NCBI RefSeq assembly: GCF_003024605.1
Contig: NZ_PYJQ01000009.1
Location: forward strand, 868,001 to 932,000
DNA: 64,000 bases
Origin: Rhizobium sp. JAB6
Lineage (GTDB): Bacteria > Pseudomonadota > Alphaproteobacteria > Rhizobiales > Rhizobiaceae
Reading direction: 5' to 3'
Shown here: in pieces, positions 55,106-62,356 of the stretch
Layout of the letters: each line of letters starts with the position of its first letter
How positions within the stretch are numbered: the stretch's first letter is position 1
Program-made: the position numbers and the translations under genes
The notes under the pieces: generated by a model
Told to the model about the DNA's origin: nothing
Seen by the model: only the letters and a program-made list of their open reading frames with translations
Databases searched by the model: none

Positions 55106-55516
55106 ATGCGAACAGTGTCAGTCGTGGACATCTCCTTCCTGAGCCATTCCTCGACTGCCGGAGAATTGCGAGGAATGCGGCTGTTAAAGCTCCTCCAATA
55201 TTCGAGCGCCGCCGTTGCAGATCGCGCCAATAAAACAGTGTTTCGGCGACGCTTGTCAGCCGGTGTAAGCGACAAGGAAGTCGTCGCTATTATACAGCGC
55301 CTCGCCTGCAGAACTCTTTCTCCAGATGAGATAATCGGTGCTTCACTTCGTCGGCCACATCGCACAACGCTGTTGGAAGCCCGTGTGCATCACGCTCCGC
55401 CCGGCACGAGGAGTATAATCTGGATCAACGCGAACTCAAACATCACAGCAGCTCGTTACAAGGCGCACGAGGTGGAAAAATATCCGGATATCATGTGGAA
55501 TGACTTCGATGATTAG
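55106..55516 (+). CDS. Hypothetical protein, doubtful
   Basis: A possible 136-residue protein. The second half looks coding (LSAGVSDKEVVAIIQRL, then RSIIWINANSNITAARYKAH and EKYPDIMWNDFDD), while the first half is less convincing. No ribosome site is obvious at ATG 55106. A reading frame on the other strand overlaps it. I list it with low confidence; it may be a remnant. Confidence 0.35.
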   Translation: MRTVSVVDISFLSHSSTAGELRGMRLLKLLQYSSAAVADRANKTVFRRRLSAGVSDKEVVAIIQRLACRTLSPDEIIGASLRRPHRTTLLEARVHHAPPGTRSIIWINANSNITAARYKAHEVEKYPDIMWNDFDD

Positions 55517-55562
55517 GCGATCACAGTCGCTAAGCTTGGAATTCAAAAATTCCGGAAGTCCC

Positions 55563-55618
55563 TGTCAAAATTCCGGAAAGTCGCGTCCGGCTACACCGGA
55601 AAGTCGCGTCCGGCTACA
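55563..55618. repeat. Tandem 23-base repeat, possible IS21-family terminus
   Basis: After TGTCAAAATT comes two exact copies of CCGGAAAGTCGCGTCCGGCT followed by ACA (55573-55595 and 55596-55618). IS21-family elements begin with TG and carry repeated subterminal sites of this sort, and I recall this wording from rhizobial members. No transposase gene follows, so this would be a remnant end. Confidence 0.45.
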
Positions 55619-55620
55619 TA

Positions 55621-55848
55621 CGTTTCGTTACCTATGTCTCCGAGCTGGACAAGTTAGTTTTGGTAGCGGAGGACCGCTTCAATCTATTCCTCCGCCTCGA
55701 CAGTCCGAGCCTTATTGATCTTGGCAACTGGCAAGTCGAACTCAAAAGGGCGATCAAGCAATATCTTGAAAAGACAAAGGAAGTCGACGCAGCGAACGAT
55801 GTCGCCGCGCCCCAATCCATCCTTGAAAAGCCTAAGCGGCCCGGGTGA
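55621..55848 (+). pseudogene. Truncated ORF, C-terminal remnant
   Basis: The frame is open from just after the tandem repeat and ends at 55848. It reads FVTYVSELDKLVLVAEDRF and NWQVELKRAIKQYLEKTKE, which looks like genuine protein, but there is no start codon with a ribosome site. I infer the 3' end of a gene cut by the IS-like element. It overlaps the ParB-like gene by 17 bases. Function unknown. Confidence 0.4.
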
Positions 55849-56685
55849 GCGGCTGTTTGCGCTTCTTGCATTTCTTATACCAGATGATGGCGAGCGCCTT
55901 CCAGAATGGCCACCGTCGTGCCATGGCCAGTTGCTGGGCATCTTCCTCAGCACTCATCAATAGATCGACGATCGCGGCCGTCAGATCCTCGGGAATTATA
56001 AGCTCGCTATATTCTGAGTGCGTCATCAGAAATTCCACGGCCTTGATGTGCTGGGCTGTGATCGGGCCTCTCTCAGCATTCGCTATGATTTCGAGAATCT
56101 CGCGAGCCAGTTTGTCGCCACGTCGGGCAATCAATTGCTTAATCGCCGCCACAGCGATGCTCTCCCTGGACGCTTCCCGATTGTAAGCACCAGGTCGTTT
56201 CAGGATTTTGACACCTGCAGCTGCGCAAACTTCCTCAATCGTTTTGGCATCTTCTTCCCCTGCGGCTACCGCAGCGTGGTGAAGTTGTAGGTGGGTTACC
56301 CCTACCCTATCGGCGTTTTGCCCAATGAACGCCTTGGCTTGGGACATGGTGTCTTCGGCCTCGACGATCATGACTGGAATTTGGCTGATAAATGGGTTGC
56401 TGGCCGCAGCGATGGCGGTGTGCTGGCCGTCGAGGACTTTTAGGACGGTATCTCCTTCGATATCAGCGTACGCGCAAATCGGGGGCTTAAATTTTGACCA
56501 ATCGAATTTCTCGACAATCTTCCTTATCTGCCGGAGCCCGCGTTCGCCAATATCTCGTTGGTATGCCGGGTCGACAAATAAAGTGATAGGGTCGACGTGC
56601 TCGCAGATCGGCATCCCGTGGGAGGCTTTTGCGGGACGAGACCCGCGGTATTGATGGGCGCAATCTGTCTGATTTGATCCTGCAT
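55832..56685 (-). pseudogene. ParB-like nuclease-domain gene with an apparent frameshift
   Basis: The main frame from 56614 gives CEHVDPITLFVDPAYQRDIG, ICAYADIEGDTVLKVLDGQH, then a long helical C-terminal part, a ParB/Srx-like fold with the DGQH motif. The ATG at 56614 has no ribosome site. A better start, ATG 56685, has AAGAGGG upstream and encodes MQDQIRQIAPINTAGLVPQK to PPTG in another frame, meeting the main frame at ACGGGATGCC (about 56615). One extra A there would join them into about 285 residues. The protein is of the kind found on plasmids and phages. It could be intact from 56614 if the frameshift is not real. Confidence 0.65.
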
Positions 56686-56998
56686 GGCTTTCCCTCTTGG
56701 AAGCTGACAACGGGACCAAGCTTGGGGCGTGCGTGGTTTACATCCCACAGAGACCTAGCCAAAGGCTTTCGCAATGCCTAACATCCACAGGCTGATGATC
56801 AGTAGTGGTGCAATCGGTGGAAAACAGAGGCTGAGGAAGCGTGTCCAAAGCATGGCATGTCGAAAGCTATGCCGCAGAGGAAAGCCAGAATCCTTGACTC
56901 GGCCAGTTTGACCCGCCAATTTTCTCGTCTGCCAAATTGTCTCCAATCAGGCAATTGAGCTGGAAATTATTTTCCTCGACGTCCGCCAAGAGATCGAG

Positions 56999-58159
56999 AT
57001 GAGCAGATACTTCGGAAATGAAATACTTGTTCTTCCTGAAGATCTTATAGCCTTTGCTTGGTCTGCGCCGTTGCGCGAGCTTGCCGTTAAAGTCGAGCTC
57101 TCTGACGTCGGCTTAAGGAAACAACTCGTCAGCCTTGGCGTTCCCCTCCCTCCGCAAGGATATTGGAACAAGGTACACGCGGGAAAACCATTGCCTGCGG
57201 TGCCCGAACCCGAACCAAGACGACCGGGCCAATCTGGGCGATTTCGCATCGACCATCGATTTCGAAACGTTGTCCCGGCCGCCCCCCCGATCGCCGCCGG
57301 AGGTCCATTTGCGTCAACCGAGGTTCCAGAGGATCTGAACGAGCTTTATACCCGGGAGTTGGAGGCGATTGGCAAAGTGACGGTTCCTAGATCGCTCGAT
57401 CGCCCACACCGTAGCCTCGTCCAGTTATTGAATAAGGAAGATAAGAAGCGGGCGAAATTCGCTGTGCGCGGTTGGGGTGGCCCTCTTTTCGATAGCCCGG
57501 TCGCAAAACGCCAATTGAGAATTCTCAATGGCTTATTTTTGGCCCTTGCGAAACGTCGACATGATTGCCAAGCCTACGAGCATGACGGGACGATTTACGC
57601 GTCCGCTACAATCGGCGATACTGGGGTGGGTATTGATGTTTCTCTTGTTGGAAGAGATCCGCGTCGACAACGCGGACAACCGCTCCCCGATGGCTTGCCT
57701 CTATCCACACCGCTCGCTCTTACAATTTCACCGCGGTACGAAGAACGTTCAACAAGAAGGTGGCAAGACGATAAGGACGGGCAACTAGAGGATAAGATTG
57801 CCATCATCGCCGCCTCGGTTATCGTTGCTGGCGAAGCGAGCTTTCGAGATTCTCTTCGTGAGATGGAGGAGCAAGAAGAGAAAAAGCGGCTTGAGGCTGA
57901 GAGGCAACGCCAAGAACACCTCAAGGCGCTGAATGAAGAGCGCTTGCAAAACCTCATCGCCTCGGGCGAATTATTGCGGAAATCTCAAGATATCCGGATG
58001 CTGGTTGAGCGCGTCCGCGCTGCAATGGTTAGCGGCGCAAGCGATATCGAGCCATCAGAATTGCAGGCCTGGGAAGAATGGGCCTTGGAGCAGGCCGACC
58101 GAATTGATCCTATCAAGTCCGGTCAGTTTTTAAGCCATTTTAGAGAACCGCAGATCTAA
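56999..58159 (+). CDS. Hypothetical protein with N-terminal HTH-like region
   Basis: A 386-residue protein. The N-terminal 75 residues, LIAFAWSAPLRELAVKVELS, then DVGLRKQLVSLGVPLPPQGY and WNKVHAGK, form a helix-turn-helix-like block that recurs at the front of many mobile-element proteins. The middle is beta-rich, and residues 280-345 form a charged coiled coil (SLREMEEQEEKKRLEAERQR). Function unknown; DNA binding is likely. It lies between the ParB-like gene and the small phage-type genes. Lower GC than the genes before 54 kb. Confidence 0.65.
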   Translation: MSRYFGNEILVLPEDLIAFAWSAPLRELAVKVELSDVGLRKQLVSLGVPLPPQGYWNKVHAGKPLPAVPEPEPRRPGQSGRFRIDHRFRNVVPAAPPIAAGGPFASTEVPEDLNELYTRELEAIGKVTVPRSLDRPHRSLVQLLNKEDKKRAKFAVRGWGGPLFDSPVAKRQLRILNGLFLALAKRRHDCQAYEHDGTIYASATIGDTGVGIDVSLVGRDPRRQRGQPLPDGLPLSTPLALTISPRYEERSTRRWQDDKDGQLEDKIAIIAASVIVAGEASFRDSLREMEEQEEKKRLEAERQRQEHLKALNEERLQNLIASGELLRKSQDIRMLVERVRAAMVSGASDIEPSELQAWEEWALEQADRIDPIKSGQFLSHFREPQI

Positions 58160-58209
58160 ATTCGAATTCCGAAATCGAAGCCTGTGCCGGAACCGAGGGT
58201 GATTGAGGC

Positions 58210-58821
58210 ATGACCAAATCAAGTTTCCGTCAAGCCGATCTTCAACGGATACTCAAGGCCGCCAAGGCTGCCGGGTCGACGGTCCAGATCGATCTCAGAT
58301 CGCTCATTGTCACCGTACTACCTATCGCCGCGCCTGAAATTGGATGGTCGCGTCTGGCTACGCAAGTGCCGGACGGCAAGGAAGACTGGAGCGATGTAGA
58401 AGAGTTCGATTTATCTCCTACTCGGTCGGCTGAGCCCGAGAAGGGTCCTTCCGGATACCCCATCATCGATGACAAGTCCCATCCCCTTCGGCGTTGGTAC
58501 GACCGGCTCGGCTTCGATGCGCGAACAATGGGTAGGGAAGATATGAATAGGCTGCAGAAGGAAGCGGAAGACCGTTGGGCGGCCTCCATTCCTGGGACAC
58601 CGCTTCAGAAACGCGAGGTTACGGCGTTGCAACAGCTAGCTGCACATGGCCCTAACGTCAAAGTTCATTGGCGGGACGTGAAAAACTGCGGCCCAGACAC
58701 GGAAGACCGGCTGAAAGCGCGTGGCTTTGTGGAAACGCTCCCCAATGAAAAATTTCCTGATCGGATCGGGTTCTATATGTTGACCGAGGCTGGTTACGAG
58801 GCGTGGAAGTCGAAGCAATGA
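58210..58821 (+). CDS. Phage-type hypothetical protein (paralogue set, member 1)
   Basis: A 203-residue protein. The N-terminal block MTKSSFRQADLQRILKAAKA to TVQIDLRSLIVTVLP is shared with the products of 58818 and 59357. The remaining region ends in VTALQQLAAHGPNVKVHWRD and a C-terminal block that resembles a winged helix (VETLPNEKFPDRIGFYMLTE). Small proteins with this N-terminal block are common in alphaproteobacterial prophages. Function unknown. An ATGA overlap joins it to the next gene. Confidence 0.6.
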   Translation: MTKSSFRQADLQRILKAAKAAGSTVQIDLRSLIVTVLPIAAPEIGWSRLATQVPDGKEDWSDVEEFDLSPTRSAEPEKGPSGYPIIDDKSHPLRRWYDRLGFDARTMGREDMNRLQKEAEDRWAASIPGTPLQKREVTALQQLAAHGPNVKVHWRDVKNCGPDTEDRLKARGFVETLPNEKFPDRIGFYMLTEAGYEAWKSKQ

Positions 58822-59072
58822 CCAAACGAGCATTCGTTAGCCAAGCCGAGCTGCAGCGGATGGCGAAGGTTGCTAAGCTTGAGGGTGTGACCGTGTGGGT
58901 AGAGATCGATGGAAAAAGGTTCGGAATTACTCCCGAAGCTCCCGTCGAAAGTAAGGCGCCCCGTGATCGCCAGCCAAACGATTTCGCGACCTTGGCGCAG
59001 TGGCAAGCTTGGAAAGATCTCGAACGCGCACGTAAAGAGCTAGCGGCCATAGAAAGCAAACAGGCAAATTGA
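58818..59072 (+). CDS. Phage-type small protein (paralogue set, member 2)
   Basis: An 84-residue protein starting MTKRAFVSQAELQRMAKVAK, then VTVWVEIDGKRFGITPEAP and a charged C-terminal helix. The start overlaps the stop of the previous gene by four bases, indicating translational coupling. It belongs to the same paralogue group as the neighbours at 58210 and 59357. Function unknown. Confidence 0.6.
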   Translation: MTKRAFVSQAELQRMAKVAKLEGVTVWVEIDGKRFGITPEAPVESKAPRDRQPNDFATLAQWQAWKDLERARKELAAIESKQAN

Positions 59073-59127
59073 CAAAAAGAAAACTTCTGCCGGACAGCCG
59101 AGCTTCGACCAGACACTGGAAAAGCTG

Positions 59128-59352
59128 ATGATGGGACCCTTTGGGCCGAAAGAGCGTAAAAACTGGAAGAACAATCGAAAATACCTAATTCCGTATTTTC
59201 CGATCGGCATCCTAATAATTTATATTTTCGAAGATGCCTTCTTCGTGGACGTTTTATCCTTCCTCTTTATTTTCGGCCTCGGTTTATTTCCGATGGTCGA
59301 TTTGAAGGAGGCTTTCCAGAAACTCTCGCAGAAAAATTGGTCGGGAAAATAG
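59128..59352 (+). CDS. Small membrane protein, hypothetical
   Basis: A 74-residue protein with two hydrophobic segments (LIPYFPIGILIIYIF and VDVLSFLFIFGLGLFPM), probably an inner-membrane hairpin, and a basic N-terminus (KERKNWKNNRK). It is unusually AT-rich in codon use. It overlaps nothing and is 55 bases after the previous gene. No family recognised. Confidence 0.5.
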   Translation: MMGPFGPKERKNWKNNRKYLIPYFPIGILIIYIFEDAFFVDVLSFLFIFGLGLFPMVDLKEAFQKLSQKNWSGK

Positions 59353-59356
59353 GTGG

Positions 59357-59593
59357 ATGACCAAAGCCGCCTTCCGCCAGGTCGATATCGAACGCATAAT
59401 ACGGGCCGCGAAGGCCACCGGCGCCGTAGTGCAGATCGATTTGCGGACGCTGGTCGTGACGATCCACCCAAGTCCGGAAAAGGAAAAGATCGATCCCTTC
59501 ACGGGGTTTGCGCCCGATGGGAAAGAGAATTGGGAAGATTATGGGACCGCCCGAAACGGAGCACCATATGGGCGAGAGAATTGGGAGGATTGA
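59357..59593 (+). CDS. Phage-type small protein (paralogue set, member 3)
   Basis: A 78-residue protein: MTKAAFRQVDIERIIRAAKA and VVQIDLRTLVVTIHPS, closely similar to the start of the 58210 product. The C-terminal third has a repeated KENWEDYG and RENWED. ATG 59357 is four bases after the previous stop. Function unknown. Confidence 0.6.
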   Translation: MTKAAFRQVDIERIIRAAKATGAVVQIDLRTLVVTIHPSPEKEKIDPFTGFAPDGKENWEDYGTARNGAPYGRENWED

Positions 59594-59599
59594 TATCCG

Positions 59600-59707
59600 A
59601 TGATCAATTCCAGGGACATAGGTGGCCTGATATTCGCGATCATGATCCTGATGGCGCCCCTTATCATCGGCGGAGCGGCTCTAATGGAGTACCTTGGCTG
59701 GATCTGA
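59600..59707 (+). CDS. Very small membrane protein (35 residues)
   Basis: The ATG at 59600 has GGGAGG (59583-59588) eleven bases upstream and follows the previous gene by six bases. It encodes MINSRDIGGLIFAIMILMAP followed by LIIGGAALMEYLGWI, a single membrane helix. Its size and context suit a phage or toxin-type small membrane protein. Function unknown. Confidence 0.5.
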   Translation: MINSRDIGGLIFAIMILMAPLIIGGAALMEYLGWI

Positions 59708-59720
59708 GGCCTAAAAAATA

Positions 59721-59762
59721 TGTCAACAAACAGTTGACACTGTCGCCTTTTTGCTTACATAT
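59721..59762 (+). promoter_or_regulatory. Operator and promoter of the higBA operon
   Basis: TGTCAAC-AAACA-GTTGACA is a perfect inverted repeat at 59721-59739. Its right arm includes a -35 box TTGACA (59734-59739), and a -10-like TACATA follows after 16 bases (59756-59761). The toxin start is at 59771. This arrangement would let the antitoxin block its own promoter. Confidence 0.7.
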
Positions 59763-59770
59763 TCCAGAGC

Positions 59771-60049
59771 ATGATCAAGACGTTTCGACACAAAGGCCTC
59801 GCGGATCTGTTTGATACCGGCAAGACTGGGAAAATAGATAAAAAGATGCATTCCCGAATTTTGAAACGCCTTGACCGCTTAGATGTAGCCGAAAAGCCGG
59901 ATGAAATGGATCTCCCAGGCTTCGATTTTCATCCGCTGAATGGCTTCAATCCTGCACGCTATACAGTTCATGTGAACGGACCATGGTGCATCACTTTTGA
60001 ATTTGATGGCAAAGACGCAACCCGTGTCGACTATGAGCAATATCACTAG
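59771..60049 (+). CDS. higB: HigB-type toxin of a type II toxin-antitoxin system
   Basis: A 92-residue RelE-superfamily mRNA interferase of the HigB group. It begins MIKTFRHKGLADLFDTGKTG and ends NGPWCITFEFDGKDATRVDY, with the typical HPLNG in the middle. It should cut mRNA on the ribosome until neutralised. The antitoxin gene begins ten bases after its stop, the usual HigBA order with toxin first. Confidence 0.88.
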   Translation: MIKTFRHKGLADLFDTGKTGKIDKKMHSRILKRLDRLDVAEKPDEMDLPGFDFHPLNGFNPARYTVHVNGPWCITFEFDGKDATRVDYEQYH

Positions 60050-60059
60050 GAGTAACAAA

Positions 60060-60368
60060 ATGACCGAATATGTAGCTCGCCGTTCGCCCGACAGGTGCCC
60101 TACTCATCCGGGCGCGCTCCTTGAGGATGTCATCATTGATACCGGCAAGAGCAAGTCCGAGATCGCCGAAATGCTGGACATTTCGCGGCAGCATCTTCAC
60201 GACATCCTCCGCGGGAAGAAGGGTGTTTCTCCGACCGTCGCAGCCCGCCTCGGCAAGTTGTTTGGAGACGGGACCGGAGTTTGGCTTCGCATGCAGGCTG
60301 CCTATGATGCCTGGCATGCGGAGCGAGACCAGGATTTATCGACGATCCCTACGCTGCAGGTTGCTTGA
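60060..60368 (+). CDS. higA: HigA-type antitoxin
   Basis: A 102-residue XRE-family HTH protein: THPGALLEDVIIDTGKSKSE, then the HTH AEMLDISRQHLHDILRGKKG and VSPTVAARLGKLFGDGTGVW. The TAGGAG site at 60047-60052 supports ATG 60060 over the longer frame. It should bind HigB and repress the operator at 59721. Confidence 0.9.
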   Translation: MTEYVARRSPDRCPTHPGALLEDVIIDTGKSKSEIAEMLDISRQHLHDILRGKKGVSPTVAARLGKLFGDGTGVWLRMQAAYDAWHAERDQDLSTIPTLQVA

Positions 60369-60384
60369 CGCCATCTGCGCGCGC

Positions 60385-60540
60385 ATGGGCGGAGCTGCAC
60401 TACTCGGATCGACGCCGGCTGAAATGGAATCAACCGGGTCGTCCGAGTGCTCGTGCCGAGGGGGATCCTATTGTGTCGGGCCACGCGGCGTCCACTACTG
60501 CCTTACCGACGACGGCCGAAAGAGCTATCTTCGCAAGTGA
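60385..60540 (+). CDS. Cys-rich small protein with GPRG..Y motif
   Basis: A 51-residue protein from ATG 60385. Its C-terminal half, ECSCRGGSYCVGPRGVHYCL and TDDGRKSYLRK, resembles the GPRGGxYxxxxxGxKxY pattern of the PBCV basic adaptor domain. Four Cys residues could bind a metal. No strong ribosome site is visible and the function is unknown. It is worth keeping because of the motif. Confidence 0.45.
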   Translation: MGGAALLGSTPAEMESTGSSECSCRGGSYCVGPRGVHYCLTDDGRKSYLRK

Positions 60541-60566
60541 TTTCCTTGCCGATAGAGGACGCCTCG

Positions 60567-60866
60567 ATGCTCGACGAAACGAGAGAATACCTGCTCGACC
60601 ACCGCGACAAGCTGCTGTTCCAGATCAAGCAGGCCAATTGCCATCTGCTGCGCCTAGAGGCTGATGCGATCAAAATCATCAATAACAGGGCATCGCTGCC
60701 GGCGGCTGATCTCGCCATTATCACCGAAGACTTGGCCGACCACCTGAAAAGTCAGATCGAGCTGCTGGGCTGGGCAATCGATCATATCGACCATGAGCTG
60801 GAATATCTCGATGGCAATGATGAGTTTGAGCCGTTCATGGGCCGCAAGGCTCGTTCGCGCGGCTGA
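60567..60866 (+). CDS. Hypothetical helical protein
   Basis: A 99-residue protein that starts MLDETREYLLDHRDKLLFQI and contains CHLLRLEADAIKIINNRA and a long helix ending DHIDHELEYLDGN. AGAGGA seven bases before ATG 60567 supports it. It is probably cytosolic and all-helical. No family recognised. Confidence 0.55.
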   Translation: MLDETREYLLDHRDKLLFQIKQANCHLLRLEADAIKIINNRASLPAADLAIITEDLADHLKSQIELLGWAIDHIDHELEYLDGNDEFEPFMGRKARSRG

Positions 60867-61220
60867 TAAAGGCGTGACGGTCGCGGTAATTGCGCTCGTG
60901 CGCCGAGTGATGGAAGAGCCAGGGTTCCGATCTCCCGATTAGCGATAACAGCGGCGTCTTTGCTGCAGATCGAGAGTTGATCGCAACGATGCAATCGCAA
61001 CCTGAGTCGGCCCAGAGGAACCCCACTGGCGGATCAAGCAAGGATCGAGTACAATTTGCTCGATCAAAAACGAAAAGCCGCCCCCGGCCAAGGAAAGCGG
61101 CTTTAGCGAGTAGATCAGCAACTAGGCTTGATCTCTCTACGCACCCTTAAGATAAGCTTTTTGGGAAAGATTTCTAGCCTCGTTGGGCATCACCTCAACC
61201 AATTGAAAAGGTTAGAAAAA
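60867..61220. other. Intergenic region (354 bases)
   Basis: No gene is seen. It contains the hairpin at 61074-61104, whose T run is on the minus strand, and the leader of the next gene. Confidence 0.45.
61074..61104 (-). terminator. Terminator-like hairpin for minus-strand transcription
   Basis: AAAGCCGC and GCGGCTTT form an eight-base stem. Read on the minus strand, the hairpin is followed by TTCGTTTTTG, as for an intrinsic terminator, although no minus-strand gene is apparent nearby. Confidence 0.4.
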
Positions 61221-62138
61221 ATGACTCAGAACAGCGATTTGGCGATCACCCCCTCACAATTGGCATTCGACCTCGAGATCGTCGTCGAAGCCGAAATTGA
61301 TGGCGTAGGGATGGGCGTCTTGGGTGACGGGACGCCATTTTTGACGCTTCGCGGCCTATCGAGAATGTGCGGCGTCGCCATTTCTACACTGGTGAAACTC
61401 ACCGATGAATGGGGGCAAATCCCGACAAAAGGTCGGGAGCAGAAAATCCGCGACCTGATAAAGGCGCAAGGATTTGATGATACTGTCTTCTTCCACGCAG
61501 TGAAAAAGAACGGCACTATCCACCATGCGGTACCAGCTCACGTCTGTATGGCGGCGTTGGAATACTACGCGTTCGAGGTTGCTGGCAACGATCATGCGAT
61601 CAAGAGCTACCGTACCCTGGCGAAAAAGGGCTTCACCGATTTTGTCTATGCGCAGGTCGGCTACAATCCAGATGGTAAAGTAAGCCTCGCCTGGCAGCAA
61701 TTTCACGATAGAGTAAGCCTCGTCGCCAACGCGGTCCCCGCCGGATTTTTCAGCATCTATCAAGAAATTGCCGGAATGATTGTACCGATGATTAACGCTG
61801 GCATTGATGTTGGGCCTCACATAGTTCCCGACATCAGCGTGGGACAGCGGTGGGCCAAGCACTGGAAAACAGAAAATCTCGAGGTACTGTACGGCGAGCG
61901 GCGGCAGTACTCGCATGATTATCCAGTTTACTTCCCCCAAGCACTTTCCAACCCGCAGACGCCGTACTGCTATCCAGACGAAGCCCTTGGGGAATTCCGC
62001 AAGTGGTTTAGAAAAATGTACATTGAGGTTCATTTGCCTGATTACCTCAGCAATCAGGCGAAGCTTGGGAAAGTCAAGCCAGCAATCGCCACGAAGGCGA
62101 TAGACGCATTCAGGCCGAAGACAATCGCCGGTAACTAG
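61221..62138 (+). CDS. Phage-associated protein, possibly BstA-like
   Basis: A 305-residue protein. The N-terminal domain, GVLGDGTPFLTLRGLSRMCG followed by VAISTLVKLTDEWG and HAVPAHVCMAALEYYAFEVA, looks like a KilA-N/antirepressor-type DNA-binding region. The C-terminal half has AWQQFHDRVSLVANAVPAGF, PDISVGQRWAKHW, YGERRQYSHDYPVYFPQALS and CYPDEALGEFRKWFR. As I recall them, these features match the BstA family of prophage-encoded abortive infection proteins, but I could not check. ATG 61221 follows AAAAGG. A strong terminator follows at 62150. Confidence 0.55.
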   Translation: MTQNSDLAITPSQLAFDLEIVVEAEIDGVGMGVLGDGTPFLTLRGLSRMCGVAISTLVKLTDEWGQIPTKGREQKIRDLIKAQGFDDTVFFHAVKKNGTIHHAVPAHVCMAALEYYAFEVAGNDHAIKSYRTLAKKGFTDFVYAQVGYNPDGKVSLAWQQFHDRVSLVANAVPAGFFSIYQEIAGMIVPMINAGIDVGPHIVPDISVGQRWAKHWKTENLEVLYGERRQYSHDYPVYFPQALSNPQTPYCYPDEALGEFRKWFRKMYIEVHLPDYLSNQAKLGKVKPAIATKAIDAFRPKTIAGN

Positions 62139-62149
62139 CTAGCCCATGG

Positions 62150-62175
62150 AAACCCGCTTCGGCGGGTTTCTTTTT
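62150..62175 (+). terminator. Rho-independent terminator
   Basis: AAACCCGC-TTC-GGCGGGTTT forms an eight-base stem with a tight loop, followed by CTTTTT. It lies 12 bases after the stop of the 61221 gene. Confidence 0.88.
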
Positions 62176-62356
62176 GCGCGGCCCACGTTTCACCAACTGA
62201 AACGATTGGCCCTTCCGAGTCCGTTTCCAGAAAATCTGACTGCCAGCTAGATAAACCACTTTCGTTATCCGCAAGTAATCCCTGGTGTACCCCTAATCTA
62301 GGTTGACTATTTTATTAAATAATACAACCTCCCATAAAGAAGACAGGGAGGGGCTC

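Noticed and set aside
55015..55365. A 116-residue minus-strand frame opposite the 55106 gene
   Set aside because: Composition rich in Arg and Ser typical of a shadow frame; no ribosome site.
56755..56946. A 63-residue minus-strand frame with one hydrophobic helix
   Set aside because: Could be a small membrane protein, but the N-terminal part is unconvincing and no ribosome site was found.
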